Positions 35,374 through 44,745 of a stretch of 64,000 nucleotides of DNA are shown piece by piece (positions within the stretch are counted from its first letter, which is position 1; every line of letters begins with the position of its first letter). The notes beneath the pieces are model-generated. The model did not search any database. It was not told the origin of the DNA and saw only the letters and a list, made by a program, of their open reading frames with translations. The stretch covers positions 897,501 through 961,500 of the forward strand of contig JACKMX010000002.1 of the NCBI GenBank assembly GCA_024235175.1. The letters are read 5' to 3'. Source of the DNA: Chromatiaceae bacterium. GTDB taxonomy: Bacteria > Pseudomonadota > Gammaproteobacteria > Chromatiales > Chromatiaceae. A program made the position numbers and the translations under genes.

Positions 35374-35705
35374 ATCCAAAAAACCAAATAGCCTACCTGT
35401 ACTCGCCGTCCGGAGGCGGATGGTCTTCGGAAGCCTCGATCTCACTTCTATGGGCGGAATGTTGGTGCAGGAGGAGACAGATTACAAAAAAGCTTGCATG
35501 GCAGATGCATAAACAAATCTATCGATGGCAGTTCTGTTTTCGCAGACGGTACCTCTGTAAACCGCCACCACTGCATAGACCTGGATGCGGGAACTTGGAG
35601 ATTTTGAGCTCACGGACACCAGCCATGAGTTGATCACAGATTCCCTTATTCCCGGATTCCCGGCGCCGGCCTCAGGGAGGCAGCTCTATTGATCTTTCGA
35701 TCAGA
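35374..35705. other. Spacer between zinc-ribbon and DUF2934 genes
   Basis: About 330 bp. The only open frames are short and read against the small zinc-ribbon gene. I see no RNA gene, repeat or clear promoter. Confidence 0.5.
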
Positions 35706-36341
35706 TTAGTTAGCACGATATTTCAAACTGTTTTCCGCCTTCTCTTTATCACTTGGCGAAGAGATATCCGTCACCGTTTGTGTCAAATCCTTAAAATACG
35801 ACAGGACGTTTTCCATTGCGCGAGTCGACAGCTCTGCCTGTTTTTCAAACCCTTCCATTCCGACCTTTCCCTGTGAAAACAGCTTCAGCGTCTCCAATGC
35901 TTCATTTACTGCTTCCCGAAACAACTCGGTCTGCTGGATAGCCAGTTCCGATGTATTATCAATCAGCCTGCGGTTTTGCTCAGCCAGTATCTTCAGGCTC
36001 TCGCGGTGCTTCTCCAGAATGGCGTCAAGACTCAGGTGGCCAAGGCCAAAGCCGCCAAACGCATGCTTTATCTGTTCGGCCAGTTTCTCAGCGTCAGCCC
36101 GTACAAAACTATAACGGGCGTCCTCGTCATAAATGGCGTCGACCTCCCGTTCTGCATTTAACCAGTCTTCAAAGGGATCGCCTCCAACGAAGCCTCGGCG
36201 TTGGATAAGTTGATACGCTTTTTCGGTGATCAGCAACCAGCGCTCGGCCGGTGAAATCGTCTGTCGGTCTATGTGTTGCGAGTTGGACACGCCTTCCAAA
36301 GTGGACTTTTCACTGCCTGGATTTTCGTTTTTCATAGTCAT
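35706..36341 (-). CDS. DUF2934 protein with phasin-like C-terminal helices
   Basis: The 211-aa protein has a disordered N-terminus, then a DUF2934 motif at about residues 30-75 (ISPAERWLLITEKAYQLIQRRGFVGGDPFEDWLNAEREVD). Amphipathic helices follow (about 110-190: LDAILEKHRESLKILAEQNRRLIDNTSELAIQQTELFREAVNEALETLKL) that look like the helical part of phasins. The ATG at 36341 has GGAG 10-13 nt upstream; a TTG and an ATG lie on either side. DUF2934 function is unknown. Inference: a surface-binding protein, perhaps for PHA granules, given the phasin genes at 25.5-26.5 kb and the chaperones next door. Confidence 0.72.
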   Translation of the reverse strand: MTMKNENPGSEKSTLEGVSNSQHIDRQTISPAERWLLITEKAYQLIQRRGFVGGDPFEDWLNAEREVDAIYDEDARYSFVRADAEKLAEQIKHAFGGFGLGHLSLDAILEKHRESLKILAEQNRRLIDNTSELAIQQTELFREAVNEALETLKLFSQGKVGMEGFEKQAELSTRAMENVLSYFKDLTQTVTDISSPSDKEKAENSLKYRAN

Positions 36342-36807
36342 ATCCAAGGTCTCCGAACATCTTGATTTCGAAAAATTCCAAAGACTCTTCGGTAAAGATT
36401 TTTACAGAAAAATGACAACTACCACACCAGTGATCAGGGTTGACATCAGTCTCAGCATTGGTGCTAAATGAAACTTGACCAGATGTGAATTGCCAATGTA
36501 ACTGGTTGATTATCAACATCTGTCCCGCTATAAAACGAGGGGGGACGCCAAATCGAAGTTGATATGGCATACCTCAGCGGCATAACTACATCCGGATATT
36601 GTTTCCGATACTGCAGTATTAATTATAGCTGACAACAGATATTGCTCCAGATCAGATGGATCCAGGAGCCTTCGCCTTAAATACAGAGCATTTTCCGATC
36701 TATCTGAATGCTCATGACAATAGTCACCCTCTTCCTCTCGGGGCGACGCTGATGTTTGGCTGTATATGCTGCAATAAAAACAAACCAGAAAATCATAAGG
36801 GGTCAAT
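36342..36807. other. Divergent intergenic region upstream of the GH13_18 gene
   Basis: A 466-bp region, AT-rich, that must hold promoters for the genes on both sides. No gene with a ribosome site is visible; the open frames run against the flanking genes without protein-like content. I could not identify a defined regulator site. Confidence 0.5.
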
Positions 36808-38562
36808 ATGAGCACCAACAGCGAATCAGCAGAAAAGAGACTGCCAACCGGAGTCATGTTGAACGCATATCCCGACAGTATCGGGAAAGTTTTGGCTGAT
36901 ACGGTGAAGATGCTCAAAAGTCCCGAACTGAAAGAGGCCTTTTCACTTTTTTATATCCTTCCCACATTCTTCAACAGTGATCTGGATCGTGGATTTTCCG
37001 TTATAGACTATAACCTCAACAAAGAACTCGTCTCCGAGAGTGATCTGCGGGAGTTGAACAGACTGAACCTGATGCTTAAGTTCGATCTGGTTTTAAACCA
37101 TCTTTCCGTTGGCTCACCCCAATTTCAGGATATGTTGAGTAACGGAGACCATTCCCGGTACAAAAATTTTTTTATTGACTGGAACGAGTTCTGGGGCCCG
37201 CACGGAGAGATGGGCGACGAAGGATATGTGATACCCCGGAAGGATTATCTGCAGCAGCTCTTTATGCGCAAACCCGGCCTTCCGATATTGAAAGTGCGTT
37301 TTCCGGACGGATCGGACAGACCTTACTGGAATACCTTCTATCAGGAAGTGATTTATAAAGAGCTGTCTCCTGGCGATCTATTGAAAATCAGCGGTATCTC
37401 CGCTGATCAGGCAGCGGCCATAACTAAGAAGGTGAACGCAGCCATTCAGGCAAAGAGAGACTTCAAGGAGATTGATTTCGGCAGTGATTCCCACTTCAGG
37501 GATGATGTAATTGCCATTGTTGAGAGCAAGCGGAATTATCTGGGACAGATGGATCTGAACGCCGGGTCCGAAGGTGTTTGGGAATTTTACGACGAAACCT
37601 TGAAAAAGCTGTCCGACTACGGCGCTAAGCTCGTCAGACTGGATGCGTTTGCCTATCTTCACAAGCAGCCGGGCATGACCAACTTCTTCAACAAGCCTGG
37701 CACCTGGGAGTATCTGGAGAGGCTCAAGGAGATCGCAGAAAAGTATGAATTGATTCTGTTGCCTGAGATTCATTCCGAATATGGTTATGGCCTGCATGAG
37801 GAAGTGGCAAACAGGGGTTTCCCGATTTACGATTTTTTCCTGCCAGGCTTGGTGATAGACGCGCTGGATCGCGGAACATCCGTCGCACTTTTACGCTGGA
37901 TCAGGGAGCTGGGCGAAAAGGGCATCAAGACAATAAATATGCTTGGGTGCCATGATGGCATCCCGGTGCTCGACCTGAAGGGAAAGGAGGTAGTTGGAAT
38001 CTCCAAAGCGGGGCTGCTTACCGACGAACAGATCGATGCCGTGGTTGAGCGAATCATGGAGCGGGGCGGCAGGGTTAAAAATCTGTTTGGGCCGGATGGC
38101 AAGAAGATCTCTTACTATCAGGTTAACGCAACCTATTTCAGTGCGCTGGGCGAAGACGAGAAGAAATTGCGGCTTGCAAGAGCCATTCAAATGTTCATGC
38201 CTGGTATACCTCAGGTGTGGTATCTCGATCTGTTTGCCGGAAAAAATGACTATGCTGCCGCAGATAGCGGCGCTACAGCCGGACACAAAGAGATCAACCG
38301 CACAACGCTTAGCATGAGCGATATCGAGAGGGGTCTCAAGCAACCCATCGTATTGGAGCAACTCGCACTGATAAGGCTGCGCAACACCTCGCCCGCTTTT
38401 GGCGGCGAGCTGGAGATCGCCGATACCGAACAGCATATCCTGCAACTGACGTGGAGAAACGGCATATGTACTGCAACACTGACCGCCGATCTGCGCGACC
38501 ACAGCTTCATTATCAACCAAACCGATAGTACCGGTGCTGGCAGCTCGCTCTCCTATGACTGA
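36808..38562 (+). CDS. GH13 subfamily 18 glucoside phosphorylase (sucrose/glucosylglycerate phosphorylase type)
   Basis: Predicted retaining phosphorylase that releases glucose-1-phosphate from a small alpha-glucoside. The catalytic trio of clan GH-H is visible: nucleophile Asp279 in VRLDAFAYLHK, acid/base Glu320 in LPEIHSEYG and Asp383 in GCHDGIPVLD. NAYPDS and PTFFNSDLDRGFSVIDY near the N-terminus are subfamily traits. The protein is 584 aa against about 504 for Bifidobacterium sucrose phosphorylase (residues 192/232/290, from memory). The extra roughly 85 residues lie before the nucleophile, about residues 165-265 (LKISGISADQAAAITKKVNAA). Substrate could be sucrose, sucrose-6-phosphate, glucosylglycerol or glucosylglycerate. 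A HAD phosphatase follows after 95 nt. Confidence 0.85.
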   Translation: MSTNSESAEKRLPTGVMLNAYPDSIGKVLADTVKMLKSPELKEAFSLFYILPTFFNSDLDRGFSVIDYNLNKELVSESDLRELNRLNLMLKFDLVLNHLSVGSPQFQDMLSNGDHSRYKNFFIDWNEFWGPHGEMGDEGYVIPRKDYLQQLFMRKPGLPILKVRFPDGSDRPYWNTFYQEVIYKELSPGDLLKISGISADQAAAITKKVNAAIQAKRDFKEIDFGSDSHFRDDVIAIVESKRNYLGQMDLNAGSEGVWEFYDETLKKLSDYGAKLVRLDAFAYLHKQPGMTNFFNKPGTWEYLERLKEIAEKYELILLPEIHSEYGYGLHEEVANRGFPIYDFFLPGLVIDALDRGTSVALLRWIRELGEKGIKTINMLGCHDGIPVLDLKGKEVVGISKAGLLTDEQIDAVVERIMERGGRVKNLFGPDGKKISYYQVNATYFSALGEDEKKLRLARAIQMFMPGIPQVWYLDLFAGKNDYAAADSGATAGHKEINRTTLSMSDIERGLKQPIVLEQLALIRLRNTSPAFGGELEIADTEQHILQLTWRNGICTATLTADLRDHSFIINQTDSTGAGSSLSYD

Positions 38563-38657
38563 AAGGGAGCCTGAACCGGCGTGATCGTGGAGATACGCAA
38601 TAATTCGGGCAGCAACTCCCTGTAGCCCTGATAACCAAAAACTTACGGAGGAATTCA

Positions 38658-39473
38658 ATGAAAATTCTGGCTACCGATCTGGACAGGACGCTGCTTCCGA
38701 ATGGTGAATGGGAGTGCGATAAGGAGGCCATCAATCTGTTCAACGAATTGACAGCTGCGCAGAATGTTCTGGTCGTTTACGTGACAGGGCGCAATCTGGA
38801 TCTCACAGAAAAGGCTATAAAAGAATACGGCGTCAGATTTCCGGATGTTCTATGCGGCGATGTCGGCACTTCAATAAGGAAATATCAAAACGGCGAGTGG
38901 AACTTCGATGAAGGATGGGTTGCGCATGTCAAACGCTCAAGCCCAAGATGGAGTGCCTCCGCAATAAGAGCAGCGGTTGCCGCAGTCGACGGCATTCGGG
39001 AGCAGGAGAGTGAGCACCTCAACCAGTTCAAGCAGAGTTACTATGTAGACCACGCAAAACATGAACAGATACTGAAAAATATCGATGAGCTGATCAAGGG
39101 AAAGTTCGATGAGGTAATCATCTACAGTTTCGATTCACTGGACGGGAAGGGACTTCTCGATTTTCTGCCTGCAAGTGCTACGAAGCAGACCGCACTGGAG
39201 TATGTGGCCGAGGAGTTTGGGTCGGCCAGGGAGGATGTTGTTTTTTGCGGAGACAGCGGCAACGATATCTTTCCGTTGACGGCAGGTTTTCGCGGTGTGC
39301 TCGTCAGGAATGCCGATGATCAGCTTGTGGCAAATGTTAAGAAAGCAATGGAGGCCGACCCCGACCTGAAGGTCTATTTCGCAAAAGGGAATTTCAGGGG
39401 GCTGAATGGATACTATACCAGTGGCGTAATCGAAGGGGCATATCACTACCGGGTTTTCGACGGCACATCTTGA
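38658..39473 (+). CDS. HAD-IIB sugar phosphatase (sucrose-phosphatase-like)
   Basis: Cof-type HAD hydrolase with DLDRTLLPNGEW as motif I (nucleophile Asp), VTGRNLDL as motif II, a motif III lysine in SATKQTALEY, and CGDSGNDIFPLTAGF as motif IV. The 271-aa length and the C2-type cap between motifs II and III match sucrose-6-phosphate and related sugar-phosphate phosphatases. GGAGGAATTCA directly precedes the ATG. Pairing with a GH13_18 phosphorylase suggests making or recycling of a glucoside such as sucrose or glucosylglycerate; which one is unknown. Confidence 0.85.
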   Translation: MKILATDLDRTLLPNGEWECDKEAINLFNELTAAQNVLVVYVTGRNLDLTEKAIKEYGVRFPDVLCGDVGTSIRKYQNGEWNFDEGWVAHVKRSSPRWSASAIRAAVAAVDGIREQESEHLNQFKQSYYVDHAKHEQILKNIDELIKGKFDEVIIYSFDSLDGKGLLDFLPASATKQTALEYVAEEFGSAREDVVFCGDSGNDIFPLTAGFRGVLVRNADDQLVANVKKAMEADPDLKVYFAKGNFRGLNGYYTSGVIEGAYHYRVFDGTS

Positions 39474-39676
39474 ATGTGTGTCTGCACGGGCTGCCCGAGT
39501 GAAGGGGCATTGAATCCCGCTCTACAGGCCCGTGAAATAATTCTCGCAAATGCCGGTACCGGAACTATATTATGTTGTGCGTTTGGTGGGCGATCAGCTC
39601 GCTCCATAATGCATTACAGAATTGCCAAACCGCAATTAATTCCTGCAGGCACGGACCATTACCCGGAGAAATCAAT

Positions 39677-41041
39677 ATGACAGACAGCACCAGGTTTGAA
39701 CCCTGGGACATGCTTCGCACTTATGCGGAAGCGGGAGAACAACAAGAGCTGGAGGCATTTGTAGAGGCGATAGGACCGAGTGAGGCCTTTCGTTCTCTGC
39801 TGCGACTGAGCCCCGGCGAACGCGAACTCGTCCTTACCACCTTATCGCCCACGGAAGCCGCGGATTTCATGGAGGAGATTCCTCATGAGCATGCCGCAGA
39901 TTTTATCGAACAGCTCTCAGTCATCAGCGCCGCATCGATCATAAGCGAAATGGAGAGTGCCGAAAAAGCGGACGTGCTGGCGGATATGGAGAATCAGGAA
40001 GCCGAGGCAATTCTGGCCGAGATGACGCCCGAAAGTGCGGCGGATGCACGAGAACTGATCCGCTACTCCAGAGACATGGCCGGCGGACTCATGGTCACCG
40101 AATACCTCGCATTCCCGGAAACCGCGTTGGTCCGGGATGCGCTGGAGGGACTGAGTGAATGGGTGGAGAAGCGTCCCGAACAGGACGCACACGTATACAT
40201 TGTGTCGTCTGCAGGTACACTGGTCGGTGGCATAGATCTGCAAAGCCTGGTGCTCTCCCGCCGCACTTCTCCCCTAAGCTCGATCATCAAACCCGCCCGA
40301 TTTGTCTCCGTCAATTTCGGACTCGATGAGCTCGGAAGTATGTTCGAGTGCCACCAGCTCCCTGCGGTAGCGGTGGTTGATGACCACCAGAAACTGTTGG
40401 GTGTATTGAGGCGGGACGATCTCAACAGGGCACTGCAGGAGAGGGCCGATGCGGATCACCTGAAATCGCAGGGTATCGTCGGCGGCGACGAGATCCGCTC
40501 CATGCCGGTACTGACCCGGACACGGCGGCGCCTCTCCTGGCTTAGTCTGAATATTCTGCTGAATATCATCGCCGCCAGTGTCATCGCCCTGTACGAGGAG
40601 ACGCTGAGTGCCGTGATCGCACTTGCGGTATTTCTGCCGATAGTATCGGATATGAGCGGCTGTTCCGGAAACCAGGCGGTCGCCGTCAGCATGCGCGAAC
40701 TCTCCCTTGGCATTGTCAAACCTTACGAAGCCGCCCGTGTCTGGCTGCAGGAGGTCAAGGTTGGTCTTATCAACGGCTTTGTTCTCGGCTGTCTAATTGC
40801 GCTCGCAGCCTTCATATGGAAAGGCAATCCATACCTCGGCATCGTCGTCGGCATAGCGCTCATGTGCAACACCCTTGTGGCAGTCTCACTGGGCGGAACT
40901 ATTCCGCTTCTGCTGAAGCGCTTGAAAGTGGATCCCGCTGTAGCCTCCGGGCCCATACTTACGACTGTCACCGATATGTGCGGTTTCTTCCTGGTGCTGA
41001 GCGTTGCCACCATTTTTCTGCCAAAGCTCACCGCAATGTAA
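39677..41041 (+). CDS. mgtE: MgtE-type magnesium transporter
   Basis: Homodimeric Mg2+ channel. The 454-aa protein has the N-terminal superhelical domain (about residues 15-125), a pair of CBS domains (about 130-255), a plug helix, and five C-terminal membrane helices with SVIALYEETLSAVIALAVFLPIVSDMSGCSGNQA, which carries the ion-site Asp. The ATG at 39677 is preceded by GGAG at 8-11 nt; the frame is open 35 codons further but that extension is not conserved-looking. CBS and N-domains normally gate the channel by sensing cytoplasmic Mg2+. Confidence 0.93.
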   Translation: MTDSTRFEPWDMLRTYAEAGEQQELEAFVEAIGPSEAFRSLLRLSPGERELVLTTLSPTEAADFMEEIPHEHAADFIEQLSVISAASIISEMESAEKADVLADMENQEAEAILAEMTPESAADARELIRYSRDMAGGLMVTEYLAFPETALVRDALEGLSEWVEKRPEQDAHVYIVSSAGTLVGGIDLQSLVLSRRTSPLSSIIKPARFVSVNFGLDELGSMFECHQLPAVAVVDDHQKLLGVLRRDDLNRALQERADADHLKSQGIVGGDEIRSMPVLTRTRRRLSWLSLNILLNIIAASVIALYEETLSAVIALAVFLPIVSDMSGCSGNQAVAVSMRELSLGIVKPYEAARVWLQEVKVGLINGFVLGCLIALAAFIWKGNPYLGIVVGIALMCNTLVAVSLGGTIPLLLKRLKVDPAVASGPILTTVTDMCGFFLVLSVATIFLPKLTAM

Positions 41042-41351
41042 TCAGCCCGTCAGCGCCATACGAATCTCCAATGTTGGCGCCCAAACGAACCCGGTCAAGG
41101 CGCGCAGAGTGGGGGCCGGACCGGTTGCGAAAAGTATTATACTCATCCCGGCATCAGCCGGGATGACGAGGGCCGGGTGGATGACTCAAGTAAAGTTATT
41201 CAGGTCCGGTGGGAGGCGCAAAAGCCTGAAAACTGAGATGCCACAGATGCAGCATTGAACTCTTGTCCAGACATTACAACCCGGATTCTGCTCAGGCCCA
41301 TCGAAAAAAAGAATGCTCCAGTTTCGGCCCGCCCCATCAGCATATAGATTA
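41042..41351. other. Intergenic region mgtE to IS copy 2, with a perfect hairpin
   Basis: About 310 bp with no convincing gene. It holds a 10-bp perfect hairpin, TCATCCCGGC (41143-41152) and its complement (41157-41166) with a 4-nt loop, followed by no T run. It could be a REP-like element or a weak terminator for mgtE. Confidence 0.5.
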
Positions 41352-42984
41352 CCCGTTAGTTGCATAAAAAATGCGTCAAAAACTACGCGAACCCATTTAT
41401 CTACGCGCTGTGCTGGACGTCATACGCTTGTAGCTGGAGTTCACCAATAGTGCGATCCAGAAAATACCAAAAAATGATGCGACAAAATGGCGTTCAGCAA
41501 TAAAAAAACGATCCCTGAGTTGGTAAAATTGGAGGCACCACACCAAACCAATGAACCAACGGAGACCGTTTGGATGAAGTGTAGCAAAGCCAGCGTTCAT
41601 CGCAAAACACATCGCATTCCCGAGATTCGATTCGAAGACCAACGCCTGAGCTCTTTTGCCGGTCTGGTCCTGTTTCAAGCGTTGTTCAATCGGCTCGGAT
41701 TGAAAGAACAACTCACGGGCTGTTTCCGGCATCTGAAGGTCAGCCCAATCTTTGGTCATGGTCTCACCGTACTGCTGCTGATCGTCCATCTTCTGCTGGG
41801 ATACCGGCGACTTCAGGATATGCGTTACTACAAGGATGACCCCATGGTGCGCCGTCTGTTGGGAATCGCTCGTCTGCCGGATGTCGCGACGGTCAGCCGT
41901 ACGCTGGCGGGGATGGACAGCCGCAGCGTGGACAAGCTGCGCCGACTCAACAGGCAACAGGTTCTGCAACGCCTTGATGATCTTGGCCTGGCACGGATTA
42001 CCTTGGATTTCGACGGCTCGGTACTCGCCACCGGTCGTTTCGCCGAAGGCACGGCGGTGGGTTTCAACCGCAAGAAGAAGGGGCAACGCAGCTACTATCC
42101 GCTGTTCTGCACATTGGCGCAGACCGGCCAAGTATTCGATGTTTGGCATCGTCCCGGTAATGTGCATGACTCCAACGGCGCCCAGGCATTCATCCTGGAA
42201 TGTGTCCAGGAAATACGCGCTGTTCTGCCCAGGGCCAAAATTGAAGTACGGATGGATAGCGCCTTCTTCTCGGATGCCATCATCGGCATGCTCAATGCCG
42301 AAGGCGTTGAATTCAGCATCAGTGTGCCCTTTGAGCGTTTCACCGAACTCAAGGGCATGATAGAACGGCGGAAACGCTGGCATCGCTTGGGTGATCGATG
42401 TGATTTTTTCGAGCACCGCTGGAAACCTAAAAAATGGCACACAAAACAGCGTTTTCTCTTTATCCGTACCGGAAACCGGAAACAGTATAAGGAACCGATT
42501 CAACTGGATCTGTTCATCCCCTATGAATACGGCCACGACTTCAAGGTGATCATCACCAATAAGCGTCTCAGTGCCAGAAAAGTGTTGCGCTATCACAACG
42601 GCCGCGGTGCCCAGGAGGGTATTTTCGCTGAGTTGAAGTCGCAGACCCAGATGGACTATGTTCCGACCCGAAGACAAGCGGGGAATCAGGTGTTTGTACT
42701 GGCAGCGATGTTGGTGCATAACCTCAACCGGGAAATGCAGATGCTCACCAACGAACAGCAATGCGCTACCACTGAACGACGTGCACCGCTGTGGCACTTT
42801 ACACGGCTCGGCACTCTGCGGCGTCAACTGATTCAGCGAGCCGGACGGCTGACCAGGCCTCAAGGGACCTTGACTTTGACGATGAGCGTTAATCCAGCTG
42901 TCAAATCCGAGTTGTTGCATTATTTGGATGTGCTCAAACAAGTAGCTTGATTCCGTTTTCGTCAGAATTTATGCAATGAATGGG
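41352..42984 (+). mobile_element. IS1380-family insertion sequence, copy 2 (1633 bp, inverted to copy 1)
   Basis: Starts CCCGTTAGTTGCAT and ends ATGCAATGAATGGG, with the same two ends as copy 1 in reverse order. It is flanked by the direct repeat ATTA at 41348-41351 and 42985-42988, a 4-bp target duplication different from copy 1 (GTAT). The right-hand ATTA contains the stop codon TAA of the adjacent minus-strand CNNM/CorC gene (42986-42988), so that gene still ends at its normal stop. Confidence 0.95.
41574..42950 (+). CDS. IS1380-family DDE transposase (copy 2)
   Basis: Same 458-aa sequence as the transposase of copy 1, with LDFDGSVL, VRMDSAFFS and QEGIFAELKSQ carrying the DDE residues. 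Start ATG 41574 has GGAG 10-13 nt upstream; the frame is open back to 41487. The frame is complete, so both copies can in principle supply active enzyme. Confidence 0.93.
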   Translation: MKCSKASVHRKTHRIPEIRFEDQRLSSFAGLVLFQALFNRLGLKEQLTGCFRHLKVSPIFGHGLTVLLLIVHLLLGYRRLQDMRYYKDDPMVRRLLGIARLPDVATVSRTLAGMDSRSVDKLRRLNRQQVLQRLDDLGLARITLDFDGSVLATGRFAEGTAVGFNRKKKGQRSYYPLFCTLAQTGQVFDVWHRPGNVHDSNGAQAFILECVQEIRAVLPRAKIEVRMDSAFFSDAIIGMLNAEGVEFSISVPFERFTELKGMIERRKRWHRLGDRCDFFEHRWKPKKWHTKQRFLFIRTGNRKQYKEPIQLDLFIPYEYGHDFKVIITNKRLSARKVLRYHNGRGAQEGIFAELKSQTQMDYVPTRRQAGNQVFVLAAMLVHNLNREMQMLTNEQQCATTERRAPLWHFTRLGTLRRQLIQRAGRLTRPQGTLTLTMSVNPAVKSELLHYLDVLKQVA

Positions 42985-42985
42985 A

Positions 42986-44410
42986 TTAGTCAACAGATGC
43001 CGGCTCCTCTTCCAAAAGAGATTTTTCTACCAGGTCCATGTTGCCCTCTTCGTTCATGGCAAGATCCTGAAACTTGATTTTGGTGATGCGATGTCCCTCC
43101 ATCCCGATCACCTCCAGACGACCTCCATCCAGTTCCACTTTATCGCCAATTTTTGGGATATGGCCCAAATGCTTGTAGACAAGCCCGGCCAAGGTGACAT
43201 AGTCCTCTCCCTCGGGGAAAGGAAAATTGACCACCGGCTCCAGCTCTGACACCCGGATCGAGCCATTGATTATGTACTCGCTTCCTTCCAGCTTCTTTAT
43301 TTGACGGTGACGGCCGGTAAATTCGTCATCGTAATCTCCCACGATCTCCTCCAGAATATCCTCCAGTGTGATTACCCCGGCAGTGCCACCAAACTCATCG
43401 ATGACGATAGCCATATGCTGGCGGTTGGTTTTGAAGGTTTTAAGCAGCTCCGACAGCGCCTTGGTTTCCGGAACCAGGAAGGGAGGATGCATGATGTCGG
43501 CCACACACTTCCCTAAAGAGATTTCACCGCCTTCCTGTTCGGCAACCGATGTTAACAGCTCTTTCATAGCCACAATTCCCACCATATTGTCCAGGCTCCC
43601 TTCGTAGACCGGGTAGCGGGCGTGGTGGGTTTGCTTGAACATCCTCAGCACATCGGAAACGGTGGCATCTGAAGATATCGCCAGCAGGTCGGTGCGGGGA
43701 ATCATTGCTTCGCGCACGTTGTGCTCGTCAAGATCGAATACGCCGCGAATCATCATGGTTTCATCAGCATTGAGTACACCGTCCTGTTCGCTGGCCGAGA
43801 GGATGGTCCGGATCTCCTCCTCTGACATAGCGAAATGCCCGTCGCCGTGTCCGCTCAGATTGGTTTGGCCAAATATCCAGAGCAGGCCGTTGGAGGACTT
43901 ATTCATAATCCAGATCAACCATTTGAACATCCTGTACAAGCCGTTGATGATCCCTGCCACAGCGAGACTCAGAGTCTCCGCTTTGTGAAATGCAAGTACC
44001 TTGGGAGCCAGTTCACCCGCAACCACGTGTAAAAATGAAATAATGACAAATGCCACGGCATAGGAGACGGTATGAGCCATGGCGATCAAGCCTTTGTGCA
44101 GCGACCGGTCGCCGAACATATCGAACAGATTCTCGAACACCGGATCGAGCAACTGGCTGATGGTGATCATACCGATGGCTCCCAGCGCCAGAGACACCAG
44201 AGTGATACCGATCTGGGTCACGGAGTAAAAGCGCTCAGGCTCTTTGTGCAGCAGCTGAACCGTCCTGGCCGCTTTGTTGCCGGTGTCGGCGAGCTGCTTG
44301 ATCCGGCTGCGCCGGGCTGAGGTCAGCGCGATCTCCGATCCGACAAAAAACGCGTTCCCCGCCACCAAGAGAACAATCAGTCCTAACTGCAGAAATAACT
44401 CTGTATCCAC
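42986..44410 (-). CDS. CNNM/CorC-type hemolysin-family membrane protein
   Basis: Membrane protein of the CNNM (DUF21) plus CBS plus CorC_HlyC type, linked to Mg/Co efflux. The 474-aa form starts at the GTG at 44410 (VDTELFLQLGLIVLLVAGNAFFVGSEIAL) with AAGGGGG 6-12 nt upstream. The frame is open 82 codons more, to 44656, but this part is not membrane-like. About four N-terminal helices are followed by CBS motifs (VREAMIPRTDLLAISS; MAIVIDEFGGTAGVITLEDILEEIVGDYDDE) and the CorC domain. IS copy 2 sits right at its stop codon. Soluble paralog: corC at 21275. Confidence 0.9.
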   Translation of the reverse strand: MDTELFLQLGLIVLLVAGNAFFVGSEIALTSARRSRIKQLADTGNKAARTVQLLHKEPERFYSVTQIGITLVSLALGAIGMITISQLLDPVFENLFDMFGDRSLHKGLIAMAHTVSYAVAFVIISFLHVVAGELAPKVLAFHKAETLSLAVAGIINGLYRMFKWLIWIMNKSSNGLLWIFGQTNLSGHGDGHFAMSEEEIRTILSASEQDGVLNADETMMIRGVFDLDEHNVREAMIPRTDLLAISSDATVSDVLRMFKQTHHARYPVYEGSLDNMVGIVAMKELLTSVAEQEGGEISLGKCVADIMHPPFLVPETKALSELLKTFKTNRQHMAIVIDEFGGTAGVITLEDILEEIVGDYDDEFTGRHRQIKKLEGSEYIINGSIRVSELEPVVNFPFPEGEDYVTLAGLVYKHLGHIPKIGDKVELDGGRLEVIGMEGHRITKIKFQDLAMNEEGNMDLVEKSLLEEEPASVD

Positions 44411-44745
44411 TGAAATCCCCCTTAAAGTATTATTAGACTGCAAGCCCTGTGGTATTTTCAGGGATGCTGAGACCGGGTAAATCAAATAACCGGTTTGTCG
44501 TTTAGCGAAATCACAACCGGCCGGGAGGCTGTTTCCGGGTTTGCGCCGGAAAAGCCCGAGCAAAAACGGGGCGAGTATAATGTTTTCACACTCCAGTGGC
44601 CATAAAAAATAGTTATGGAATCCTGTTTTTGTCAGACCGGCTACCGGTTCGGACAATGGCTTGAGCGGAACATTTACTCCGGCTTGAGTGACTACTATTC
44701 TTTAAGCTGATTGAAATCAACGATATTCAGATCTGGAGTGGGATC
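44411..44745. other. Divergent spacer between the CNNM/CorC and PHA synthase genes
   Basis: A 335-bp region with promoters for both sides expected. TATAAT occurs at about 44577-44582 on the plus strand but lacks a good -35 partner. No TGCAGTGCA element like that upstream of the phasin is present. Confidence 0.45.

Noticed and set aside
39572..39676. A 35-codon extension of MgtE at its N-terminus
   Set aside because: The ATG at 39677 has GGAG at the right distance and matches family length.
44411..44656. An 82-codon N-terminal extension of the CNNM/CorC protein
   Set aside because: It is not conserved-looking, and a GTG with AAGGGGG upstream starts the protein at 44410 right before the first membrane helix.
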